Source: Candidatus Zhuqueibacterota bacterium (GTDB taxonomy: Bacteria; Zhuqueibacterota; Zhuqueibacteria; Thermofontimicrobiales; Thiofontviventaceae). Taken from it: 34,283 nt of DNA. The notes under the pieces were generated by a model that saw nothing but the letters and a program-made list of their open reading frames with translations, did not search any database and had not been told where the DNA came from. Position 1 is the stretch's first letter. Each line of letters begins with the position of its first letter. Where the stretch lies: positions 1-34,283 of the forward strand of contig JAFGDW010000317.1 in the NCBI GenBank assembly GCA_016931935.1, given 5' to 3'. Shown here in pieces: positions 7,689-15,502 of the stretch. The translations under genes and the position numbers were made by a program.

Positions 7689-8107
7689 GTATTCCCTTTA
7701 TGCGTTAGATATTTTACCAGTTTTAATTTATTACCAATTTTCACGTTTGTATCGTAAAAAACTTCATCCATGACAGATTTTATCAAATGAACGCCAAGTC
7801 CACCTGGCCGAATGTCGTCCAGCGAACGGGATTTAATTGTGCTTTCATTTACTTTTTTACCAAAGTCCCTTAAGGTAAATTCGATCCGATCATTATAGAG
7901 TCGACAGGTCATGTGGATGATGTCCGATGGGGATTGGTCATAGGCATATTTCACTATATTACTGCACGCTTCATCAACGGCCAGCGTGATATTGTTCTGA
8001 TCTTCGGAAGAAAATCCAATCAGTTCACACGTGTAACCAACACCAATGCGTATAATTTTTAAAAACCTGGCTTCAGCAGGAATTTTCATTTCGATCATCT
8101 TGGTCAT
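7682..8107 (-). CDS. HATPase anti-sigma-type serine kinase (RsbW/SpoIIAB-like)
   Basis: A 141-residue GHKL-fold protein. The N-box is A-V-D-E-A-C-S-N-I-V-K-Y-A-Y (about 43-56), with the catalytic Glu and Mg-binding Asn in place. The G1 box is R-D-F-G-K-K-V and the G2 box is R-P-G-G-L-G-V-H-L-I-K, so ATP binding looks intact. The first residues (F-L-K-I-I-R-I-G-V-G-Y-T) match the dimer strand of RsbW/SpoIIAB. Members phosphorylate a cognate STAS protein on serine and sequester a sigma factor or other target. It overlaps the STAS gene by 7 bases, giving tight co-translation. No sigma-factor gene is present nearby, so its target may be the STAS protein or transporter subunits. AAGGAA lies 5 bases before the ATG. 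Confidence 0.88.
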   Translation of the reverse strand: MTKMIEMKIPAEARFLKIIRIGVGYTCELIGFSSEDQNNITLAVDEACSNIVKYAYDQSPSDIIHMTCRLYNDRIEFTLRDFGKKVNESTIKSRSLDDIRPGGLGVHLIKSVMDEVFYDTNVKIGNKLKLVKYLTHKGNTC

Positions 8108-8162
8108 GAGTTTCCTTTGTTGTCATCTTCCCAAACACATTTTCGCAGTGCAAAAAATGTGC

Positions 8163-9455
8163 TCAACCACACCACTTCAATGTAACGACTGTAATATCGT
8201 CCATTTGCTCTTCTTCGAGTGAGAATTTCAAAACATCGCGAATAATTCCCCGAACCAACATTTCCGGATTGGACGGCGCATTCTGTAATAGTTTCAGAAG
8301 TCGATCCTGTGTATACATTTCTCCAACTGAATTACGCGCTTCAATAACGCCATCGGTAAAAAATATTATGTTATCACCGGGTTCCAATTTGATTGTTGTC
8401 TCTGCAAGCGGAGCGGATTCAAATATGCCGAGAGGAATTCCTCCTTTTGGCCGAAACCATTCTACTTCACCTGTTGCAGCATGTCGCCAGTAGGGAGGCA
8501 AGTGGCCTCCGTTAACAATTGTCAGCTTTCCCGATTGTGTATTGAGCAGCATATATTGCAGTGTAACGAACATTCCTTTAAAGCGTCGTTCGACAAGTAG
8601 TGAATTTATTTCCTTTACAGTATCAAGCGCAGAGTTTTGAACATGGCTGTGATGACGAAGATCGCTTATAAGCCGCGCCATATATAATGCTGCGGGAATA
8701 CCCTTCCCGGCGACATCGCCGATCACAAACGCGAGATGTTCGTTATCAAGTTCGATGAAATCGAACAGATCACCGCCAACTGCGGCAGCCGGAACATTTT
8801 TCCCAAATATTTGAAATCGATTTGCTGATGAGTGCGGGAAACGTTGAGGCATAAAACTCTGCTGGATACTTGCTGCTGATGCCAATTCTTGCTGTAAACG
8901 TTCCTGGGTCAGCCGGAATTGGTGATACTGGGCATTTTCAATGACCAATGCCACCTGACGGCAAAATGTGACAAACAGTTCCAGATTATCTTCAGTAAAT
9001 GGTTGTCCATCCCGTCGGTTCAGTACTTCTGCAACGCCAATTACATGGCCTTTAACGGAGAGCGGAGCAGCAATAATAGAGCGTGTTTCGAATCCGGTGG
9101 TTTCATCAACCTCAGAATAAAAACGCGGATCAGATTTCACATCGGAAACAATCACCGGTTCAGCGTGTTCTGCGACCCAACCGGCTATCCCCTGACCGAT
9201 ATCAAGTTGTACGGTATCTTCAATTCGGTCACGAACTTCACCCAATGCAAACCGACACTCCAACTTGTGCGATATTTTATTTAACAGCATAATCGAACTT
9301 GCTTCGGCATGCATCACGGTCTGGGCTTTTTGCATGACAAGGTGGACAAGCTCATCCAATTCCAACGTGGAACTGATCAAAGCAGTAACGTCGATTAGGC
9401 TGGTCAATTCATCAATGCGGCGATTTAAGGCTGCAATGTCCGATGGTGATTTCAA
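8163..9455 (-). CDS. GAF-domain PP2C-type (SpoIIE/RsbU-like) serine phosphatase
   Basis: A 430-residue sensor phosphatase. A short N-terminal helix leads into a GAF domain (about residues 25-170; G-Q-G-I-A-G-W-V-A and V-I-G-V-A-E-V-L-N are typical strands). A linker helix (about 175-200, L-Q-Q-E-L-A-S-A-A-S-I-Q-Q-S-F-M-P) with the E-L-x-x-A-x-x-I-Q linker pattern joins it to the SpoIIE-type PPM domain (about 205-430). The metal-binding motifs G-G-D-L-F-D-F, I-G-D-V-A-G-K-G, F-F-T-D-G-V-I-E and M-D-D-I-T-V-V are present, so it should be active. It would dephosphorylate the STAS protein encoded two genes downstream in response to a GAF-bound signal. The first codon is TTG: an in-frame stop lies only two codons upstream and the next ATG is at residue 41, inside the fold. 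An AGGA lies 14 bases upstream, a rather long spacing. It is the first gene of the minus-strand operon. Confidence 0.88.
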   Translation of the reverse strand: MKSPSDIAALNRRIDELTSLIDVTALISSTLELDELVHLVMQKAQTVMHAEASSIMLLNKISHKLECRFALGEVRDRIEDTVQLDIGQGIAGWVAEHAEPVIVSDVKSDPRFYSEVDETTGFETRSIIAAPLSVKGHVIGVAEVLNRRDGQPFTEDNLELFVTFCRQVALVIENAQYHQFRLTQERLQQELASAASIQQSFMPQRFPHSSANRFQIFGKNVPAAAVGGDLFDFIELDNEHLAFVIGDVAGKGIPAALYMARLISDLRHHSHVQNSALDTVKEINSLLVERRFKGMFVTLQYMLLNTQSGKLTIVNGGHLPPYWRHAATGEVEWFRPKGGIPLGIFESAPLAETTIKLEPGDNIIFFTDGVIEARNSVGEMYTQDRLLKLLQNAPSNPEMLVRGIIRDVLKFSLEEEQMDDITVVTLKWCG

Positions 9456-9561
9456 AATATATTACTTATTCCTGTTTGAAAGAAATGAGTTACTAAACCC
9501 GGAAATATTGATAGTTTTCGATTTAATAAAAAACCGATCCGCAAATACACATGTTTGTATC

Positions 9562-9591
9562 TACATATGATATTAATACAATAAAGGTCAA
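9562..9591 (-). promoter_or_regulatory. Candidate sigma70-like promoter for the phosphatase/Mla operon
   Basis: On the minus strand TTGACC (9591-9586) is followed after 18 bases by TATGTA (9567-9562), about 107 bases before the TTG start at 9455. The -35 is a good match and the -10 only fair; in AT-rich DNA this could be chance. Confidence 0.3.
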
Positions 9592-9824
9592 AGTTGTCTC
9601 ATAGATGATACATTTTGGTGAAATGTTGTCCGTAAAGATAAAATAAACTGGCTTTAAAAGCAAGCGATAAAATGTTAAAAATTAAAAATGTTTAAATTCG
9701 GTTACAGGATTTGCGAATATATCACAATGTTGTCATGTTTTATACAATATCGACTAGCGATTTTGAGAATGTAAAAATCTCAATTTTAGACACTCTTGTT
9801 TAACAGCGAAACATTTGTTTCAGA

Positions 9825-9853
9825 TTGACACAAACCATAAAATTGAGTGTATC
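9825..9853 (+). promoter_or_regulatory. Candidate sigma70-like promoter for the kinase cluster
   Basis: TTGACA (9825-9830), a perfect -35, is followed after 17 bases by TGTATC (9848-9853), a poor -10. It would give a 5' leader of about 185 bases before the kinase start. Support is only pattern match. Confidence 0.25.
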
Positions 9854-10040
9854 GAATTCTTAACAGAGTAACCTTCTCATAAATAATAAAATGATAGTAT
9901 TTGTAACATAAATTCAACATGGCATGGATATTGCGTTTTAATTGATGGCCTAAGCTTCAAACTTTTAATAACATATAAAATAAGCAACAGAAGTAAATCA
10001 TAATTTATTACCAATTACCTTTTATTTAGAGGACCTGATT

Positions 10041-13000
10041 GTGGAAATGAACATGTTAATTGATGAGAAGTACGAAGTGATTTCCAAAATCAAACAGGGG
10101 GGATTTGGTATTGTCTACTATGGATTTGATCGAAAATTCGATAAACCGATTGCGATTAAAGCCATTGAGCCAAACCTGCTTCAGGAAGCAAAGTACATCG
10201 ATATGTTTCTGGAAGAAGCAAAAAATGCAGCAAAGCTCAACCACAATAATATTGTGCATGTGTACGACTTAATCAAATCCAATGATGGCCAATTCTATAT
10301 TATTATGGAATACATCGATGGTGTTGATTTGCAGCGTGTGTTAAAACGTTGCCGGACCAAAGGTTTGAAAATACCTTTGAAACTTAGCATTTATATTATT
10401 AAAGAGATTTGCAAGGCGTTGGAATACGCTCATAACAAGCGTGATCTCATCACCAATGAACCTATAAATTTGGTACATCAGGATATTTCTCCATCAAATA
10501 TCATGATCTCGGCAAATGGTACGGTTAAACTCATTGATTTTGGGATTGCGGGAATTAAGTTTAATCGAAATGGCAATGGAAATGCCGGTCAAATTATGGT
10601 CACCGGTAAGTTGCCATACCTGGCACCGGAGCAACTAAATGGTGGTCGAATTGATCGGCGAGCGGATATTTTTTCGCTTGGTTCGGTGTTTTACGAAACG
10701 CTAACGAACGAAATGCTGTTTAGTGCGGAAAGCGATGAGAAAATTGTTGAGGCAATTAAACGCGGCCGTGTCAACTATCGACAACTGGAAGATAATCAGG
10801 TACCAGAGTCAGTTCAGAAAATACTTGTTAAAACACTCCAGCGAAATTTAAATGATCGATATCAAGGTGCAAATAACATTTATATCGATCTGGTTGAATA
10901 CCTGATGACATCAATTGAATCAGTAGAATTATCAGCTGAACTAGGGCAGTTTGTTCAGGAATTATTTCAGGATAGTACGGTGTCGGAAGAAATTTCGCCA
11001 GTGGAAATTGAAACTGCCAAACCGGAAGAAACGAATTCGGTTGTTGCCAATAATGATGAAGTCGTTGAATCCGACACAAATTTATCGGATCAGCTTGCGG
11101 CTGAATTGGCAAGTCTGACAATGGATGATGAAAAAGCCCAGGCGGTCAATCTTCCAGCCGAAGAAGAAGTTCTGGATAGTACGGATGAAATTCCGACGGG
11201 TTCGGAAGTTGAAATCGATATGACACCTGTAGAACAAGAATCATCAGAAGGCGATGAGGCTATCACTCCTGAAGAGACAGACGTTTCTGCTATTCAGGAA
11301 GAAACAAAGTTAGGTGCTGAATCTGAAGAACAGGAAGCAGCTGTTGAGGATATCCTTAAAGACAACACAGACTTCAACTTCACTTCTGATGACTCATTCG
11401 ATTTTGAAACGGATATTGATTCAGATTTTAAAGATGAAAGTGTTTCTGAAGAAGATGATGAAATTGCACGTTTGGAAGCAGAATTACAACAAACAGTGGT
11501 TTCAGAAAGATCAGAATCCGATATATCTGATGATTCATATGATTTTGCAACTGAAGAAGCATCGTTTCAATCTATTCATCACAGTGAAAATCCAACATCA
11601 GAAACTGTTGTTATCGAGCCCGAGTCGGTCGGTAAATTCTCACCCGTAATGGCAACAAAAATGGAGGAGGATGAAGAGGGCGATGATGATGTAAAAACAG
11701 TTATTGATGTCATCCGGCTTTCTGCACAAAACCATAAACGGCCGTTAATTATTGGCGGCGTCAGTACTGCATTGGCTCTGATAATATTTATGGTGCTGAA
11801 TGTCTTTTTTGGATGGACAGCCACCGGGCGAAAACTTAACGATCATTTTTGGCCACCGGCAATTCGGATCTACTCCGCTCCCCAGGGTGCTAAAGTGTTT
11901 ATTGATGGCACAGAACAAGGTGGAGTAACACCCCTTTCCATACCGGAAATTACTCCTGGATTGCATACGTTAACACTTGCATATCCCGGATACCCAACAT
12001 TAACACGATCGTTACAGGTACCAAGTAAAGGTGAATTACAGGTTGATGGCGAAACCACACGTAAAGGCTATGAACCATATGTTTTTAGTTTCAAAACACA
12101 ATTCGAACTGAATTCAGATCCACCGGGAGCGACAATTTATATCAATAATACAAAAATAAATCAGAAAACTCCCGCTGTTATCGATTGGAAAGTCGGAGAA
12201 CCCTTAAAAGTGGATATGAGCAAACCGGGATTTCAGGAACTTACCGGCTTCTCATTCAATACGCTGGAAGAAACTGCGGAGATTGAAGATAATCGTCTTT
12301 GGAATTTTACACCGATTCAAGGCAGTGAAAAAAAATATATTATTGAAGGCTTGTTCAAACGATTCGTGAAAATATCATCCGTCCCAAGCAGTTCATCGTT
12401 TTATCTGGACGGGTCATCATCCGTGACGGGAAAAACAGGCGCTGTCGAAAGTATTGCTCTTTCTGTGGGCAAGCATGATATTCTGTTTACAAAACCCGGG
12501 TACATTTCCAAGCGTGTATCCGTAACTGTGGATGAAATGGGACCATCTTCCATATTTGCCATGTTATCGCGGGATGTAAAAATCTTTTCAAAGGATGAAA
12601 CAGATATATCCGATGCAGATATTGGCGCCACGGTCATCCGTGTTTATAGTGAAGGCAAGAGTTATACAAGAAATATTCAGACACCGTGTGAAATGTCGCT
12701 ACCACCGGTTGAACATAAAGTGCTCTTGCGAAAACAAGGATATAAAGATGTGGTTATCAATATTAATCCGAACCAGCGTGTCGTGGTTGCGCGGATGCAA
12801 CCTCAAAAGGTAAATGTTGATATGGTCATCACAGATGCATTGTCGGGTTTACCATTAAGCAATGCACAGGTGATGTTCACCGGATTAAATGGCGAAACCG
12901 AAGGTGAAATAATGTTTGGTATGACCGATGAAGATGGAATTTGCTCACAAACTATTATTCCGGGACAATACACGTTTAGAGTCAGTAAAAACCGTTATTT

Positions 13001-13067
13001 TGAAAAAACAACGACTGTTACTGTCGATGAAAATAAACGCGTCAATCTAAAACTTATCATCCAGTAA
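10041..13067 (+). CDS. Transmembrane Ser/Thr protein kinase with PEGA repeats
   Basis: A 1008-residue Hanks-type kinase. The catalytic domain (about 8-285) has the glycine loop G20-G-F-G-I-V, K40, H146-Q-D148 with I-S-P-S-N, D166-F-G and A-P-E-Q. All catalytic residues are present, but Arg of HRD is Gln, making it a non-RD kinase. Then comes an acidic Ser/Thr-rich linker (about 290-565) with two copies of S-D-D-S-[FY]-D-F-x-T (449-457, 496-504). A membrane helix (about 569-591) leads to three or four PEGA-type repeats (about 605-925) and a C-terminal carboxypeptidase-regulatory-like beta domain. The kinase should face the cytoplasm and the PEGA modules the periplasm. The GTG start is chosen because AGAGGA lies 7 bases before it; ATG codons at residues 3 and 5 are alternatives. 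It leads an operon with FHA and PP2C genes; the intergenic gap to the FHA gene is 23 bases. Confidence 0.92.
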   Translation: MEMNMLIDEKYEVISKIKQGGFGIVYYGFDRKFDKPIAIKAIEPNLLQEAKYIDMFLEEAKNAAKLNHNNIVHVYDLIKSNDGQFYIIMEYIDGVDLQRVLKRCRTKGLKIPLKLSIYIIKEICKALEYAHNKRDLITNEPINLVHQDISPSNIMISANGTVKLIDFGIAGIKFNRNGNGNAGQIMVTGKLPYLAPEQLNGGRIDRRADIFSLGSVFYETLTNEMLFSAESDEKIVEAIKRGRVNYRQLEDNQVPESVQKILVKTLQRNLNDRYQGANNIYIDLVEYLMTSIESVELSAELGQFVQELFQDSTVSEEISPVEIETAKPEETNSVVANNDEVVESDTNLSDQLAAELASLTMDDEKAQAVNLPAEEEVLDSTDEIPTGSEVEIDMTPVEQESSEGDEAITPEETDVSAIQEETKLGAESEEQEAAVEDILKDNTDFNFTSDDSFDFETDIDSDFKDESVSEEDDEIARLEAELQQTVVSERSESDISDDSYDFATEEASFQSIHHSENPTSETVVIEPESVGKFSPVMATKMEEDEEGDDDVKTVIDVIRLSAQNHKRPLIIGGVSTALALIIFMVLNVFFGWTATGRKLNDHFWPPAIRIYSAPQGAKVFIDGTEQGGVTPLSIPEITPGLHTLTLAYPGYPTLTRSLQVPSKGELQVDGETTRKGYEPYVFSFKTQFELNSDPPGATIYINNTKINQKTPAVIDWKVGEPLKVDMSKPGFQELTGFSFNTLEETAEIEDNRLWNFTPIQGSEKKYIIEGLFKRFVKISSVPSSSSFYLDGSSSVTGKTGAVESIALSVGKHDILFTKPGYISKRVSVTVDEMGPSSIFAMLSRDVKIFSKDETDISDADIGATVIRVYSEGKSYTRNIQTPCEMSLPPVEHKVLLRKQGYKDVVININPNQRVVVARMQPQKVNVDMVITDALSGLPLSNAQVMFTGLNGETEGEIMFGMTDEDGICSQTIIPGQYTFRVSKNRYFEKTTTVTVDENKRVNLKLIIQ

Positions 13068-13090
13068 TAATCAACCGCGGAGAATACAAC

Positions 13091-15487
13091 ATGCCTAAAA
13101 TCGTTGTCAAAAGAAAAGCAGAGGTCTACAAGGAGATGCCGATTCGGCCTTTCCAAAACCGCATTACAGTAGGGTCTGAGGGGGACAACGATCTGATCCT
13201 TGCGGATAAAAAAATATCCATGCACCACCTGTTGATTGAAAAAGATGGTGACACATATTATGTAACTGATACTGATAGTGCATTTGGCACATTTATTAAT
13301 GGCGAACGGATAGATGCCCGTACGCCAATTACCAGTGGTGATGAAATTTTGCTCGGTGAACATACCCTGCAATTTGAAAATGCTGGTTTCGATAATGGTG
13401 ATAACGGAGATAGTTTGCCGGATTCAGCTACGTTATCACATGTGGACGATTACGAAATCGCTGATGAAGATTTTGATCAGGGAGATGACGTTGCACCGCA
13501 GGTATTAAAATCAGTCGATTCTCAATTTTCCTCATCCGGTAAAAAACCTGGTTATTATCTTATCGCTATCTATGGTCCATATATTGGCAAAAAATATCAA
13601 CTCAATGGAGATATTACAAAAATTGGCCGCGACAAAGCATTGAATGATATTGTAATACGGGACAATGAAAAAGGCGAGATCGACCCCAGCATTTCCCGAC
13701 GTCATGCGACCATTTATTTTGAAAATAATGAATTGTTTATTTCTGATAAGCGGAGTAAAACGCGGACCCGCGTAAATCAACATATCCTTGATGAAGATAG
13801 TGTAATGAAGCTTTATCCCGGAGATGAAATTGAAATTCGTAGCGATCAAAAAGGGACAATTTTCCGTTTGGTTGCCGGGGATGAGGTAAATTACGCTCCT
13901 CCCAAAAAAGCTGGTAATTGGTGGATACGTAATGGATTAATTAGCCTGCGATTGGCATCAGCGGCTATTATTGTGCTGGCAATATTGACGTTGGTTTCAT
14001 CATGGAGGCAATTGAGTACGCTGCTGCAGGTACCCAAAAAACTTAGTGTAAAACAATCCATGTGGCTGGCAGAAAGCGATCCCATTGGTGGATTCCGACA
14101 GCCCGAAGACGTGCGGAAAGATATGAGCTCCATGACTCCGGGTGTCGCTGATTTGAATGGCGATGGAGTTAATGATGTTGTTTATGTCGATAAATTGGGT
14201 TATCTGTTTGTTGAAAACGGTTTGACCAAACAACCGATGTGGCCGGCGGCTGTAAATTATCGAATACAATTTCCGTTGAATTTTGTGCTTGCGGATTTAA
14301 ATGGAAATGGCTTGCCGGATATCATGCTGCCATCAAATGATTCGCGTATTTATGCAATTGATGGTGAGAGTGGTAATGAAATCTGGACCAGTCCGCTTAT
14401 CGGTGGCGTTCTGTCCGGTGCACCAACAATCGCCGATATCAATGGCGATAAAATTCCGGATATTTTCTTCTGCAATATCCGTGGAGAGATTTATATTGGA
14501 TATGGTACCTACAGTGAACCACGTTGGAGTAATAATCAAACATCATCCAAAATACGTTGTACGCCATCGGCTGGTGATTTTAATGGCGACGGTATTTATG
14601 AAATTGCCGTTGGAACGGATGCCGGTGAACTGCTGATATTCAACGGCATAACCAATGCATTCAGCACAGTTATTGATTTGAATGAAGAGTACCAAAAAGC
14701 AAAAGGATCATTCTTTGAAGATCATCAAATTCGTGGTCATCTGGCAATCGGCGACCTTGATGGCGACAAACGTGATGACATTGTTGCTATGTCGACCAAG
14801 GGACATGTGATGGCAATTTCCGGTAATGGATTCAAACGGCTGTGGTTTGATGAATTGGTTGCGGCAGATACTTTTAAAGAAGACGAAGTCGCAAATATTG
14901 CGCTTGGCGATTTAGACAATGACAAAATGCAAGATGTTGTAATTTTTACAACAGATAATAAAATTTTGGCCTATCGTGGCAGTGGCCAGGGTAATGGCAA
15001 TAAAAAGTTACTCTGGGGAATCATGCCTGAAGATGATGAAGAATTCGTTTCTCATCCGGTTATCTCGGATGTGAATAAGGATGGTAATGCAGATGTTATT
15101 GCCGCCGGATTTTTCAACGGGCTGTATCTGCTGAATGGTAAAAGCGGAAAAGTTTTATGGCAAGCAAAAGAAGGACAATCGCAAATGCAGACGATTGTAA
15201 GTACACCTCTGATTGCGGATATCAACGCCGATAAAACGCTGGATATTTTTGTAAGGACAATGGATGAAAAATTCTACCTTGCAGAGACAAATGCAAAAGT
15301 TCCTAAAAGTCTGGTATGGTGGGGACAAATTAACAATGATGCCGCACAAACCGGAAATTATTTAGTGACAGGAATGGATAGTCTCAATACTTTAATTTAT
15401 TTCATACTCTCGATCGTACTCATAGTGGCTCTTGGAATATTAAACGTTTTAATAGTTCTCAAACGGAAAAAGGTATTTACGATCTGA
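13091..15487 (+). CDS. Double-FHA transmembrane protein with FG-GAP beta-propeller
   Basis: A 798-residue protein with two cytoplasmic FHA domains (about 5-100 and 150-260), recognisable from G-S-E-G-D-N-D-L-I-L-A, S-M-H-H, F-G-T-F-I-N-G and, in the second, I-G-R-D, S-R-R-H-A and L-Y-P-G-D-E-I. A membrane helix (about 283-305) is followed by an extracytoplasmic FG-GAP/VCBS-like propeller (about 345-755). Eight D-x-[ND]-x-[DN]-x3-[DE] calcium-binding-type motifs are visible (for example DLNGDGVNDV, DINGDKIPDI, DFNGDGIYEI, DVNKDGNADV). A second helix (about 766-790) and a short basic tail return to the cytoplasm. FHA domains bind phosphothreonine, so the kinase upstream, or the pseudokinase-linked complex, is the likely partner. 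GGAGA precedes the ATG. The second FHA is the better-conserved one; the first lacks the usual R in the G-R loop (G-S-E). Confidence 0.9.
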   Translation: MPKIVVKRKAEVYKEMPIRPFQNRITVGSEGDNDLILADKKISMHHLLIEKDGDTYYVTDTDSAFGTFINGERIDARTPITSGDEILLGEHTLQFENAGFDNGDNGDSLPDSATLSHVDDYEIADEDFDQGDDVAPQVLKSVDSQFSSSGKKPGYYLIAIYGPYIGKKYQLNGDITKIGRDKALNDIVIRDNEKGEIDPSISRRHATIYFENNELFISDKRSKTRTRVNQHILDEDSVMKLYPGDEIEIRSDQKGTIFRLVAGDEVNYAPPKKAGNWWIRNGLISLRLASAAIIVLAILTLVSSWRQLSTLLQVPKKLSVKQSMWLAESDPIGGFRQPEDVRKDMSSMTPGVADLNGDGVNDVVYVDKLGYLFVENGLTKQPMWPAAVNYRIQFPLNFVLADLNGNGLPDIMLPSNDSRIYAIDGESGNEIWTSPLIGGVLSGAPTIADINGDKIPDIFFCNIRGEIYIGYGTYSEPRWSNNQTSSKIRCTPSAGDFNGDGIYEIAVGTDAGELLIFNGITNAFSTVIDLNEEYQKAKGSFFEDHQIRGHLAIGDLDGDKRDDIVAMSTKGHVMAISGNGFKRLWFDELVAADTFKEDEVANIALGDLDNDKMQDVVIFTTDNKILAYRGSGQGNGNKKLLWGIMPEDDEEFVSHPVISDVNKDGNADVIAAGFFNGLYLLNGKSGKVLWQAKEGQSQMQTIVSTPLIADINADKTLDIFVRTMDEKFYLAETNAKVPKSLVWWGQINNDAAQTGNYLVTGMDSLNTLIYFILSIVLIVALGILNVLIVLKRKKVFTI

Positions 15488-15502
15488 TTTAGCGGGATGG
15501 CT

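Larger units (their letters stand above)
9456..10040. other. 585-base divergent intergenic region
   Basis: This AT-rich stretch separates the minus-strand partner-switching/Mla operon from the plus-strand kinase cluster. It contains no convincing gene. Two weak sigma70-like promoter candidates, one per strand, are listed separately. Its length suggests room for regulator binding, but no clear inverted-repeat operator was found by eye. Confidence 0.6.
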
